Assembly (NCBI GenBank): GCA_033283165.1
Contig: JAWMQL010000003.1
Location: forward strand, 852,099-916,098
Length of the DNA stretch: 64,000 nt
DNA from: JAWMQL01 sp033283165
GTDB lineage: Bacteria; Pseudomonadota; Gammaproteobacteria; Pseudomonadales; Halieaceae
Reading direction: 5' to 3'
Position numbers and translations under genes: made by a program. Under the pieces are notes generated by a model. The model was not told where the DNA came from. It saw only the letters and a program-made list of their open reading frames with translations, and made no database searches. Below, one piece after another: positions 33,054-41,904 of this stretch (position 1 is its first letter; the number at the start of each line of letters is the position of its first letter).

Positions 33054-34691
33054 ATGAAAGCGTCAGACCTGTTTATCAAAGCCCTGGAGGCAGAGGGAGT
33101 TGAGTACATGTTCGCCATTCCCGGCGAGGAAAACCTCGACATGCTGGAATCCCTCCGGCATTCCAGCATCAAACTGATCCTGGTCCGGCACGAGCAGGCG
33201 GGAGGCTTCATGGCCACCACCTACGGCCGCCTGACCGGCAAGGCCGGGGTGTGTATGGCGACCCTGGGCCCCGGCGCCACCAACTTCGTCACCGCCGCCG
33301 CCTATGCGCAGCTGGGCGGCATGCCCATGATGATGATCACCGGCCAGAAACCGGTCAAATCCTCCAAGCAGGGCCAGTTCCAGATCATCGATGTCTGCGA
33401 CATGATGCAGCCGATCACCAAGTACACCCGGCAGATCGTCGCCGGCGACAATATCCCCTCCCGGGTGCGCGAGGCCTTCCGCCTGGCGGAGGAAGAGCGG
33501 CCGGGCGCAGTGCACCTGGAACTGCCTGAGGACATCGCCGATGAGGACAGCGACGAGCCTATCCTCCCGGCCAGCGTCCATCGCCGACCCTGCGCGGAGG
33601 AGAAAGGCGTACAGCGGGCGGTGGACATGATCCAGCAGGCCAAGAGCCCGCTGCTGTTGATCGCGGCCGGCGCCAACCGCAAGATGACCAGCCGCATGCT
33701 GAGCCAGTTTGTGGAGAAAACCGGCATCCCCTTTGTCACCACCCAGATGGGCAAGGGCGTGGTGGACGAGTCCAATCCACTGTTCCTCGGCAACGCCTCA
33801 TTATCCAGCGGCGACTTCGTACACCGGGCGATCGACGCCGCCGACCTGATCATCAACGTGGGTCACGACGTGGTGGAGAAACCGCCGTTCTTCATGGATC
33901 AGAACAGCAAGGTCATCCATGTCTGCTTCAACACCGCCGCGGTGGACCCGGTCTACTTTCCCCAGGTGGAACTGGTGGGCGATATCGCCAACAGCATCTG
34001 GCAACTGAAGGAGCGCCTGGAACCCGCCTCCCACTGGGACTTCAGCCGGTTCGACACGGTGCGGGCGGCCCACGATGCCCACTTGCTGGAAGGCGCCGAT
34101 GACAGCCGTTTCCCGGTCTATCCCCAACGCCTGGTAGCGGACGTACGCGCCGCGATGCCTCCGGAGGGCATCATCGCCCTGGACAACGGGGTCTACAAGA
34201 TCTGGTTCGCGCGCAACTATCGTGCCGCACAGCCCAACACGGTACTGCTGGACAACGCGCTGGCCACCATGGGTGCGGGTCTGCCCTCGGCCATGGCGGC
34301 CAAGATCGTGTACCCGGATCGGCCGGTCATCGCTATCTGCGGCGACGGTGGCTTCATGATGAACTCCCAGGAACTGGAAACCGCGGTACGCCTGGAGATG
34401 AACCTGACCGTCCTGATCATGCGTGACGATGCCTATGGCATGATCAAGTGGAAGCAGTCCAACATGGGCTTCCCCAACTGGGGTCTGGACTACGGCAATC
34501 CCGACTTCGTCAAGTACGCCGAAAGCTATGGCGCGAAGGGTCACCGGGTGGCTGCAGCAGACGAACTGCTGCCGCTGCTCAAGGCCTGCCAGGCCGAGCC
34601 CGGGGTGCACCTGATCGACTGCCCGGTCGACTACAGCGACAACGACCGCATCCTGAACAACGACATCAAACAACTCAGCGCCAAGCTGTAA
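33054..34691 (+). CDS. Acetolactate synthase large-subunit-like TPP enzyme
   Basis: 545 residues, typical of catabolic acetolactate synthase (AlsS, about 550). The catalytic Glu47 is in VRHEQAGG, the FAD/POX-like central domain covers about 190-330, and the TPP-binding GDGGFMMNSQELETA is at 430-444 with RDDAYGMI as the second metal/TPP segment. Start ATG 33054 has a strong AAGGAGG site. It would condense two pyruvates to acetolactate (toward branched-chain amino acids or acetoin). No small regulatory subunit (ilvN) or acetolactate decarboxylase is beside it, so a catabolic or unrelated TPP role (glyoxylate or oxalyl type) is not excluded. It is followed by a palindromic terminator-like repeat. 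Confidence 0.85.
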   Translation: MKASDLFIKALEAEGVEYMFAIPGEENLDMLESLRHSSIKLILVRHEQAGGFMATTYGRLTGKAGVCMATLGPGATNFVTAAAYAQLGGMPMMMITGQKPVKSSKQGQFQIIDVCDMMQPITKYTRQIVAGDNIPSRVREAFRLAEEERPGAVHLELPEDIADEDSDEPILPASVHRRPCAEEKGVQRAVDMIQQAKSPLLLIAAGANRKMTSRMLSQFVEKTGIPFVTTQMGKGVVDESNPLFLGNASLSSGDFVHRAIDAADLIINVGHDVVEKPPFFMDQNSKVIHVCFNTAAVDPVYFPQVELVGDIANSIWQLKERLEPASHWDFSRFDTVRAAHDAHLLEGADDSRFPVYPQRLVADVRAAMPPEGIIALDNGVYKIWFARNYRAAQPNTVLLDNALATMGAGLPSAMAAKIVYPDRPVIAICGDGGFMMNSQELETAVRLEMNLTVLIMRDDAYGMIKWKQSNMGFPNWGLDYGNPDFVKYAESYGAKGHRVAAADELLPLLKACQAEPGVHLIDCPVDYSDNDRILNNDIKQLSAKL

Positions 34692-34703
34692 CTCAAAAAA
34701 AGG

Positions 34704-34760
34704 AAAAAAGGGGACAGTTCACTTAATTCCAGGGGAATTAAGTGAACTGTCCCCTTTTTT
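34704..34760. repeat. REP-like palindrome, C subtype, terminator-like (copy 3)
   Basis: A perfect 27-bp inverted repeat: arms 34704-34730 and 34734-34760 with loop AGG. The core is GGGGACAGTTCACTTAATTCC. The A6 and T6 flanks make it a bidirectional rho-independent terminator for the acetolactate synthase gene. It starts 12 bp after that stop codon and ends 27 bp before the candidate FNR site of the frd-por operon, insulating the two units. Confidence 0.9.
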
Positions 34761-34787
34761 GCGTGAATCGGCGGCAACTTGCCGTCT

Positions 34788-34828
34788 TTGTCCCAGATCA
34801 AGAGCCTTTGGCGGCGATGAGGCATAAT
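34788..34828 (+). promoter_or_regulatory. Candidate FNR/Anr class II promoter for the frd-por operon
   Basis: TTGTC-CCAG-ATCAA (34788-34801) matches the FNR consensus TTGAT-N4-ATCAA at 8 of 10 positions, with a perfect right half-site. A -10-like CATAAT lies at 34823-34828. The site centre is 28.5 bp before the -10 box, which places it at about -41 from the predicted start, the class II FNR geometry. The first gene starts 31 bp later with AAGGAG at 34842-34847. The anaerobic enzymes downstream fit this. Confidence 0.55.
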
Positions 34829-34859
34829 CGAGGCTTACATTAAGGAGAGAGCGCGGTGT

Positions 34860-35579
34860 ATGGGGAGAGCAAGCCGCTGGCCGGCGTGGCTTGATATCGC
34901 TCAGGGAGCGACCGGCCTGCTACTGCTGCTGTTCATGTGGGCCCACCTGTTTGCGGTATCCAGCATCCTGCTGGGCAAGGATGCCATGTACCGGGTAACC
35001 CGGTTTTTCGAAGGCAGCCTGTTCCTGGCCGAACCCACCCCGGTGCTGGTGAGCCTGGTCGCTCTCGCCATATTCATCCTGTTTACCGCTCACACCCTGC
35101 TGGCCCTGCGCAAACTGCCGTCCTCCTACCGCCAGTACCGGGTCTACCTGCGCCACCTGCGCGCCATGCGCCACGAGGAGACCACCCTGTGGCTGGTACA
35201 GGTCGTCACCGGCCTGGTGCTGATGTTTTTCGCAACCGCCCACCTGTACGAAATTTTCATGCACGCCGACCAGATAGGTCCCTATGCTTCGGCCGACCGG
35301 ATCGTGTCCGGTGGCGCGCTGCCCCTGGGCATAATCCTGCTGCTGGCGGTGGAGGTGCACGGAGGTATCGGCCTGTACCGCCTGATCATCAAGTGGGGCT
35401 GGTTCGGCCTGGCTGATACGGCAGCCCGACGGCGGCGCCTGCGCCGCTGCGTGTACGGGTTGGTTGCTTTCCTGCTGGCCCTGGGTTTCCTGACCCAGGC
35501 CGCCTACGTGCGGATCGGCCTGGAGCACCGCGACAACGTCGGGGAGCGCTACCAGCCGGGCTGGGAGGTGCATAACTGA
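34860..35579 (+). CDS. frdC: Fumarate reductase di-heme cytochrome b subunit
   Basis: 239 residues with five hydrophobic helices, the type B (Wolinella-like) membrane anchor. Four His at 29, 78, 128 and 167 have spacings of 49, 50 and 39, identical to the heme ligands His44, 93, 143 and 182 of W. succinogenes FrdC. The Wolinella quinol-site Glu66 corresponds to Glu51 and the E-pathway Glu180 to Glu165. The numbering of the Wolinella protein is from memory. The protein should oxidise a quinol (menaquinol in known cases) and pass electrons to FrdB. It is the first gene of the frdCAB-nifJ-DHOD operon; its stop overlaps the frdA start (TGATG). Confidence 0.9.
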   Translation: MGRASRWPAWLDIAQGATGLLLLLFMWAHLFAVSSILLGKDAMYRVTRFFEGSLFLAEPTPVLVSLVALAIFILFTAHTLLALRKLPSSYRQYRVYLRHLRAMRHEETTLWLVQVVTGLVLMFFATAHLYEIFMHADQIGPYASADRIVSGGALPLGIILLLAVEVHGGIGLYRLIIKWGWFGLADTAARRRRLRRCVYGLVAFLLALGFLTQAAYVRIGLEHRDNVGERYQPGWEVHN

Positions 35580-37564
35580 TGCAGGTCGTGCACTCGGACG
35601 TACTGGTTATCGGCGGCGGACTGGCCGGTCTGCGCGCCGCCATCGGCGCCCGGCGCCGCGGCCTGGAGGTCAACATCCTCAGCCTGGTGCCCCCCAAGCG
35701 CTCCCATTCCGCTGCGGCCCAGGGCGGCATGCAGGCCAGCCTGGGCAACACCACCAAGGCCGCCGGCGACAATGAAGACACCCACTTCGAGGACACGGTC
35801 CGGGGCAGTGACTGGGGCGCCGACCAGCGGGTGGTGCGCATGTTCACCCAGACGGCACCCAAGGCAATCCGGGAGCTGGCCAACTGGGGGGTGCCCTGGA
35901 ACCGGGTGCAGCGGGGCGAGCGGGACGTGGTTATCGACGGCAAGCACCACACCATCACCGAGCGGGACGAGGCTCACGGGCTCATTACCGCGCGCAATTT
36001 TGGCGGGACCCGCCACTGGCGTGCCTGCTATGTATCCGACGGTACCGGGCACTCCATGCTGTACAACATGTCCGACCAGGCCATTGCGGCGGAGATACCG
36101 GTGTTCGAGCGTTTCGAGGCCCTGTCCCTGATCCACGACGGGGAGCGCTGTTACGGCGCCATCGCCCGCAACCTGGTCAGCGGCGAACTGGTCGCCTTTA
36201 CGGCCCGCGCCACCTGTATTGCTACCGGGGGTTTTGGCCGCATCTACAGGGTATCGACCAATGCGGTGATCAACGAGGGCATGGGGGCCGCTATCGCGCT
36301 CGAAACCGGCGCGACACCGCTGGGTAACATGGAGGCTGTGCAGTTCCACCCCACCGCCATATTCCCCGCGGGCATCCTGGTCACCGAGGGTTGCCGCGGC
36401 GACGGCGGCCTGCTGCTCGATGCGGCGGAGCATCGTTTCATGCCGGACTATGAGCCAGAAAAAATGGAGCTGGCCTCGCGCGACGTGGTGTCGCGGCGCA
36501 TGGAGGAGCATATGCGCGCCGGCAACGCGGTCGACAGCCGCTTCGGCCAGCACCTGTGGCTGGACATACGGCTGCTGGGAGAGGATCACATCAACAGCCG
36601 CCTGCGGGAAGTGAAAGAAATCTGCCAGTACTTCCTCGGCATCGACCCGGCCCGGGAACTGATCCCGGTACGGCCTGCCCAGCACTATTCCATGGGCGGC
36701 ATCCGCACCGACCACCGCGGCGAAAGTGCCGGCCTGCGCGGCCTGTTTGCCGCCGGTGAGGCCGCCTGCTGGGACCTGCACGGCTTCAATCGCCTGGGCG
36801 GCAACTCGGTGGCCGAAACCGTGGTGGCGGGCATGATCGTCGGCGAGTACATGGCGGATCACTGCCAGTCACCCGAGGGTGAAATCAGGCTGCCCACCGC
36901 CCTGGTGCGGGAGAGTCACGCCGCGCAAGTGGCGATCCTGCGCCAGTTGGCCGAGCGCCCGGCCGAAGGCAACCCCTACCAGTTGATTCGCGAGATGCAG
37001 AACATCATGACCGACAAGGTAGGCATCTTCCGCCACGGCGAGACCCTGCAGCAGGCAGTCCAGGACCTGCGCAGTCTGTTACTCCGTACCCGGACACTGG
37101 GCTTGCGCTGCCAGAGCCCCGGCGCCAACCCGGAACTGGTTGCTGCCTACCGGCTGCCGCGCATGGTAAAACTGGCCCTGTGCGTGGCCCAGGGTGCCCT
37201 GGCCCGGACCGAAAGCCGCGGCGCCCACTACCGTGAGGACTTCCCGCAGCGGGATGACAGCCGCTGGCTCAATCGCAGCCTGGCGTCCTGGCCGGGAGAG
37301 GCCGACGAGGCGGAGCTCGACTACGAGTCGCTCGATGTCATGGCCATGGAATTGCCTCCCGGCTGGCGTGGTTACGGTGCCAGGGATTACATCGAGCACC
37401 CCGATACCGCCCGGCGCCAGGCGGCTGTGGACGATGTGAACCGGGTCAACGCCGACCTTGACCGCCACCAGCGACAGGATGCGCTGATGCCCTTCCGGCA
37501 GCTGTTGCCACCGTCCTATCGCGGTCCCAACGCGCGACTCGGTGAAGGAGACGACAATGACTGA
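35579..37564 (+). CDS. frdA: Fumarate reductase/succinate dehydrogenase flavoprotein subunit
   Basis: 661 residues, the length of the Wolinella/epsilon-type FrdA. The FAD-binding GGGLAGLRAA is at 12-21, and the covalent-FAD histidine is His43 within SHSAAAQGGMQASLGN. The catalytic region has MEAVQFHPT, TEGCRGDGG, RPAQHYSMGGIRTD and GLFAAGEAACWDLHG plus FNRLGGNS. It is the soluble catalytic subunit, reducing fumarate to succinate on the cytoplasmic face, although the reverse reaction is possible. Type B anchoring (frdC-frdA-frdB order) distinguishes it from the four-subunit SdhCDAB. It overlaps frdB by 8 bp. Confidence 0.93.
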   Translation: MQVVHSDVLVIGGGLAGLRAAIGARRRGLEVNILSLVPPKRSHSAAAQGGMQASLGNTTKAAGDNEDTHFEDTVRGSDWGADQRVVRMFTQTAPKAIRELANWGVPWNRVQRGERDVVIDGKHHTITERDEAHGLITARNFGGTRHWRACYVSDGTGHSMLYNMSDQAIAAEIPVFERFEALSLIHDGERCYGAIARNLVSGELVAFTARATCIATGGFGRIYRVSTNAVINEGMGAAIALETGATPLGNMEAVQFHPTAIFPAGILVTEGCRGDGGLLLDAAEHRFMPDYEPEKMELASRDVVSRRMEEHMRAGNAVDSRFGQHLWLDIRLLGEDHINSRLREVKEICQYFLGIDPARELIPVRPAQHYSMGGIRTDHRGESAGLRGLFAAGEAACWDLHGFNRLGGNSVAETVVAGMIVGEYMADHCQSPEGEIRLPTALVRESHAAQVAILRQLAERPAEGNPYQLIREMQNIMTDKVGIFRHGETLQQAVQDLRSLLLRTRTLGLRCQSPGANPELVAAYRLPRMVKLALCVAQGALARTESRGAHYREDFPQRDDSRWLNRSLASWPGEADEAELDYESLDVMAMELPPGWRGYGARDYIEHPDTARRQAAVDDVNRVNADLDRHQRQDALMPFRQLLPPSYRGPNARLGEGDDND

Positions 37565-38300
37565 GCAGCTTATCGCCCGGGAACAGCGCCAGCTCGAGAT
37601 CGAGATATTTCGCTTCAACCCCGCCGACCCGGACAGCGAGCCCCGCTACCAGGTCTTCCCGCTGGAAGAGGCCGAGGGCATGACCCTGTTTATCGCGCTC
37701 AACGAGCTGCGCGAAAACCAGGACCCGGGCCTGCAGTTCGATTTTGTCTGCCGGGCCGGCATCTGCGGCTCCTGCGCCATGCTGGTGAACGGCCGGCCCG
37801 GGCTGGCCTGCCGCACCCTGACCCGCGACCTGCCCGCGCGCATCCGGCTGGCTCCCCTGCCCGGATTCGAGCTGATAGCCGATCTCAGCGTCAATACCGG
37901 CAAGTGGATGCGCGGCATGAGCGAGCGATTGCAGACCTGGATTCACGACCAGGGTCAAGCCACCTCGCTGGATGACATGGAGACGCCGATGGAGCCGGAA
38001 CTGGCGCAGGCGATCTATGAACTCGAACGCTGCATCGAGTGCGGCTGCTGTATCGCGGGCTGCGGCACGATCCAGATGCGCGAGGACTTCGTGGGTGCGG
38101 TGGGCCTGAACAAGATTGCCCGCTTCCGGCTAGACCCGCGGGACACGCGCAACGACGCGGACTATTTTGAACTGATCGGCGACGACGACGGCGTGTTCGG
38201 CTGCATGAGCCTGGTGGGCTGCGACGACGTCTGTCCCAAGCAATTACCGCTGGCCACCCAGATCGCTTTCCTGCGCCGCAGGATGGCCCTGGCGGGCTGA
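37557..38300 (+). CDS. frdB: Fumarate reductase iron-sulfur subunit
   Basis: 247 residues. The [2Fe-2S] ligands are Cys65, Cys70, Cys73 and Cys85 (CRAGICGSC...GLAC). The second domain has ERCIECGCCIAGCG (Cys159, 162, 165, 169) for the [4Fe-4S] cluster and CMSLVGCDDVCPKQLP (Cys216, 222, 226) for the [3Fe-4S] cluster. It carries electrons from the cytochrome hemes to FrdA FAD. I placed the start at ATG 37557, 6 bases after GAAGGAG, rather than at the in-frame codon 37542. It overlaps frdA and is 13 bp before nifJ. Confidence 0.93.
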   Translation: MTEQLIAREQRQLEIEIFRFNPADPDSEPRYQVFPLEEAEGMTLFIALNELRENQDPGLQFDFVCRAGICGSCAMLVNGRPGLACRTLTRDLPARIRLAPLPGFELIADLSVNTGKWMRGMSERLQTWIHDQGQATSLDDMETPMEPELAQAIYELERCIECGCCIAGCGTIQMREDFVGAVGLNKIARFRLDPRDTRNDADYFELIGDDDGVFGCMSLVGCDDVCPKQLPLATQIAFLRRRMALAG

Positions 38301-38313
38301 CGAGGAGGACCCC

Positions 38314-41300
38314 ATGGCAGGACAATTCAGTGCGATGATGGACGGCAACGAGGCGGTGGCCCACGTCGCCCACCGCTTCAACGAGGTGATTGCCATCTAT
38401 CCCATCACCCCCGCCTCGCCCATGGGAGAACACGCCGACGCCTGGGCGGCCGAGGGCCTGCCGAATTTCTGGGGTGCTATTCCCGACGTGGTAGAAATGC
38501 AGAGCGAGGCCGGGGCCGCCGGGGCCATCCACGGCGCCCTGCAGGCCGGCAGCCTGGCGACCACCTTTACCGCCTCCCAGGGCCTGCTGTTGATGCTGCC
38601 CAACATGTTCAAGATCGCCGGGGAGTTGACCCCGACCGTGATTCACGTGGCAGCGCGCACCGTGGCCACCCACGCCCTGTCGATTTTTGGTGACCATTCG
38701 GACGTGATGGCTGCCCGCAGCACCGGCTTCGCGATGCTCTGCTCCAACTCGGTGCAGGAGGCACTGGATTTTGCCTTCATCGCCCAGGAGGCCAGCCTGC
38801 GCGGGCGCATCCCGATGCTGCATTTTTTCGACGGCTTTCGCACCTCCCACGAGGTCAGCAAGATCCAGGTCCCGGAGGACGAGCTGTTCCGGAGCCTGAT
38901 CAACGAGGACGCCATCGCCGCCCACAGGGAACGCGGCCTGTCGCCGGAGCATCCGGTGTTGCGAGGAAGCTCCCAGAACCCCGACGTGTTCTTCCAGGCG
39001 CGGGAAGCCGTTAATCCCCACTACGCGGCGTTCGGCGCGGTGGTGCAGCAGGTCATGGACGAGTACGGGGCGGCCACGGGTCGCCACTACTCACTGTACG
39101 ATTACCACGGCGCCCCCGACGCCGACCGGGTGCTGGTACTGATGGGTTCCGGGGCGGAAACCGCCTGCGAAACCGTGGATGACCTCAACCACGGGGGGCA
39201 GAAAACCGGGGTCTTGCGGGTGCGGTTGTTCCGTCCCCTGGAGGGCGCGGAACTGGTCGCCGCACTGCCCGACACCGTGCGCGCGGTCGCGGTTCTCGAT
39301 CGCACCAAGGAGCCCGGGGCAGACGGTGAACCCCTGTACAAGGATGTGGTCACGGCGCTGGCGCTGCACCGCCCCGATGCAATGCCGCGACTGGCCGGTG
39401 GCCGCTTTGGCCTGTCCTCCAAGGAATTTACCCCCGGTATGGTGGCCGCGGTGTTTAACGAGTTGCTCAGCGACAGGCCGCGCAGCCCGTTCACTATCGG
39501 CATTCACGACGACGTCAGCCAGTTGAGCCTGGACTGGGACGAGAACTTCCGCTCGGATGCTCACCAGGGCTGTTTCCAGGCCCTGTTCTACGGCCTGGGC
39601 TCTGACGGCACGGTGAGCGCCAACAAAAACTCGATCAAGATCATCGGCGAGCAGACCGATCTCGCTGCCCAGGGCTATTTCGTCTACGACTCCAAGAAAT
39701 CCGGCGCGGTGACCATTTCCCACCTGCGTTTCGGTGACCGCCCCATCCATTCCGCCTACCTGGTCGAGGATGGCGAGGCGGATTTCGTCGCCTGTCACCA
39801 ACCGGTGTTCCTGGAGCGATACGACATGCTGGCCAAGGCCAAGACCGGGGCGACATTCGTGCTGAACACCGACGTGCCGCCGGAGCGTGCCTGGGACAGC
39901 CTGCCGCGGGTATTCCAGCAACAGCTGATCGACAGGGAACTGAAATTTTACGTGATCGATGCCTACCGCGTTGCAGCCGACTCCGGTATGGGCAAACGCA
40001 TCAACACCATCATGCAGACCTGCTTTTTCGCCATCTCCGGTGTGCTGCCGCAGGAGCAGGCTATTGCGTCGATCAAGGATGCCGTGGAAAAAACCTACGG
40101 TCGCAAGAGCCGCCGCATCGCCGCCATGAACATCGAGGCCATCGACAATACCCTGGCCAACCTGCACCCGGTGGAAGTGGCCACGGCGGTGACCAGCAAC
40201 ATGGCATGCGGGGTGAAGATGCCCGACGAGGCGCCGGACTTTGTACACCGGGTGACCAGTGAGATCGTCGCGGGCCGCGGCGACCTGATACCGGTCTCCC
40301 TGCTGCCGGACGACGGCACCTGGCCGCTGGGTACAGCGGCCTACGAGAAGCGCAACCTGGCACTGGAAATACCGGTGTGGGAGACGGATATCTGCACCCA
40401 CTGCGGCAAGTGCGTGTTTGTCTGCCCCCACTCCGCGATCCGCTCCAAGGCGTTCCCGGAGGCCGCCCTGGCGGACGCCCCGGCGACCTTCAAGAGCATC
40501 CAGATCAAGGGCAAGGACTTCCCCCAGGGCGTCCATATCGCCTACCAGGTGGCGCCAGAAGATTGCACCGGTTGCTCCCTGTGTGTGGACATCTGTCCCA
40601 TCCGCGACAAGTCCAACGCCAGCCGCAAGGCGGTCAACATGGCGGCCCAGCCGCCCCTGCGGGAAACGGAAGCCGCCAACTGGGCGTTCTTCGACAGCCT
40701 GCCGGAGTACGACCACCGGGAGATCAAGCTGAGCACGATGAAGGGCTCCATGCTGCTGGAACCCCATTTCGAGTTCTCCGGCGCCTGTGTCGGCTGCGGC
40801 GAAACCCCCTACATCCGCCTGGCCAGCCAGCTCTTCGGGGACCGCATGCTGGTGGCCAACGCCACCGGCTGTTCCTCCATCTACGGCGGCAACCTGCCCA
40901 CCACACCCTGGCGGACCAACGCCGAGGGCCGCGGGCCGGCCTGGAACAACAGCCTGTTCGAGGACAACGCCGAGTTTGGCCTGGGCATGCGTATCGCCAT
41001 CGACGACCAGCGGCGCCGCGCCCGGCAATTACTGGATTCACTGCGAGACGAGATCGCCCCAGGCCTGGCTGATGAGATTCTCGAATGCCGGGAAGAAGAC
41101 GAGGCCGGGATTTATGAGCAGCGCCAGCGGGTGGTCCAGCTCCGCGACGAGCTGCAGGGCATCGACCGCCCGCAGGCCCGGCAGCTGCTGCAACTGGCGG
41201 AGAACCTGTGTCACAAGAGCGTGTGGATTATCGGCGGCGACGGGTGGGCCTACGACATCGGCTTCGGTGGCCTGGACCACGTGCTGGCGTCAAACCGCAA

Positions 41301-41904
41301 CGTCAACATCCTGGTGCTCGACACCGAGGTGTACTCCAATACCGGCGGCCAGACCTCCAAGGCCACCCCGCGCGGGGCAGTCGCCAAGTTCTCCGCCGGC
41401 GGCAAGCCGACCCCGAAGAAGGACCTGGCCCGGCTGGCCATGGACTACGAGAACGTCTACGTGGCCCACGTGGCCTACGGCGCCAAGGACACCCAGACCC
41501 TGAACGCCTTCCTGGAGGCGGAAAGCTACCCCGGCGTGTCGCTGATCATCGCCTACTCCCCCTGCATCGCCCATGGGGTGGACATGTCGCTCAATCACCA
41601 CCAGCAGAACCTGGCGGTGGACAGCGGTCACTGGCCCCTGTTCCGCTTCGACCCGCGCAAGGGCGAGCGCGGCCAGAACCCCTTGAAGCTGGACTGTAAG
41701 CCGCCCTCGGTGCCCTACCGGGAGTTCGTCCAGTCGGAAACCCGCTTCAACATGCTGTGGTACGCCAACCCCGGCAAGGCCGAGGCCCTGCTGGAAGAGG
41801 CCCAGCGGGAAGTGGGGGAACGTTTCCACCGCTATCAGCAACTGGCGGCCATGGAGTGGTCGCCCGCCGATGAGTCCGAGCAGGACGAGGGGGCAGAAAA
41901 ATGA
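38314..41904 (+). CDS. nifJ: Pyruvate:ferredoxin (flavodoxin) oxidoreductase
   Basis: 1196 residues, the single-chain NifJ/POR type. Domain order: pyruvate-binding domain I (YPITPASPMGEHADAW, about 28-43), domain II (about 255-370), gamma-type domain (about 410-600), a two-cluster ferredoxin domain with CTHCGKCVFVCP (from Cys694) and CTGCSLCVDICP (from Cys751), and a C-terminal TPP domain with ACVGCGETPYIRL (Cys826) and GGDGWAYDIGFGG (about 973). It makes acetyl-CoA, CO2 and reduced ferredoxin or flavodoxin, and is oxygen-sensitive in most organisms. The RBS GAGGAGG is 6 bases upstream. Co-transcription with frdCAB and a flavoprotein suggests an anaerobic pyruvate-oxidation and fumarate-reduction module. 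Confidence 0.95.
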   Translation: MAGQFSAMMDGNEAVAHVAHRFNEVIAIYPITPASPMGEHADAWAAEGLPNFWGAIPDVVEMQSEAGAAGAIHGALQAGSLATTFTASQGLLLMLPNMFKIAGELTPTVIHVAARTVATHALSIFGDHSDVMAARSTGFAMLCSNSVQEALDFAFIAQEASLRGRIPMLHFFDGFRTSHEVSKIQVPEDELFRSLINEDAIAAHRERGLSPEHPVLRGSSQNPDVFFQAREAVNPHYAAFGAVVQQVMDEYGAATGRHYSLYDYHGAPDADRVLVLMGSGAETACETVDDLNHGGQKTGVLRVRLFRPLEGAELVAALPDTVRAVAVLDRTKEPGADGEPLYKDVVTALALHRPDAMPRLAGGRFGLSSKEFTPGMVAAVFNELLSDRPRSPFTIGIHDDVSQLSLDWDENFRSDAHQGCFQALFYGLGSDGTVSANKNSIKIIGEQTDLAAQGYFVYDSKKSGAVTISHLRFGDRPIHSAYLVEDGEADFVACHQPVFLERYDMLAKAKTGATFVLNTDVPPERAWDSLPRVFQQQLIDRELKFYVIDAYRVAADSGMGKRINTIMQTCFFAISGVLPQEQAIASIKDAVEKTYGRKSRRIAAMNIEAIDNTLANLHPVEVATAVTSNMACGVKMPDEAPDFVHRVTSEIVAGRGDLIPVSLLPDDGTWPLGTAAYEKRNLALEIPVWETDICTHCGKCVFVCPHSAIRSKAFPEAALADAPATFKSIQIKGKDFPQGVHIAYQVAPEDCTGCSLCVDICPIRDKSNASRKAVNMAAQPPLRETEAANWAFFDSLPEYDHREIKLSTMKGSMLLEPHFEFSGACVGCGETPYIRLASQLFGDRMLVANATGCSSIYGGNLPTTPWRTNAEGRGPAWNNSLFEDNAEFGLGMRIAIDDQRRRARQLLDSLRDEIAPGLADEILECREEDEAGIYEQRQRVVQLRDELQGIDRPQARQLLQLAENLCHKSVWIIGGDGWAYDIGFGGLDHVLASNRNVNILVLDTEVYSNTGGQTSKATPRGAVAKFSAGGKPTPKKDLARLAMDYENVYVAHVAYGAKDTQTLNAFLEAESYPGVSLIIAYSPCIAHGVDMSLNHHQQNLAVDSGHWPLFRFDPRKGERGQNPLKLDCKPPSVPYREFVQSETRFNMLWYANPGKAEALLEEAQREVGERFHRYQQLAAMEWSPADESEQDEGAEK

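Noticed and set aside
34704..34760. Palindrome considered as an attachment site or integron attC site
   Set aside because: It is a perfect symmetrical hairpin with A/T flanks found at several operon ends, without an integrase or attC-type core sites.
39091..41028. 645-codon open frame on the minus strand opposite nifJ
   Set aside because: It is an antisense shadow in high-GC DNA; its His/Gly/Val/Asp-rich translation has no motifs, while the plus strand encodes a complete pyruvate oxidoreductase.
38314..41904. A nitrogen-fixation role for nifJ
   Set aside because: No nif genes are present; the operon pairs it with fumarate reductase, so a general pyruvate oxidation role is more likely.
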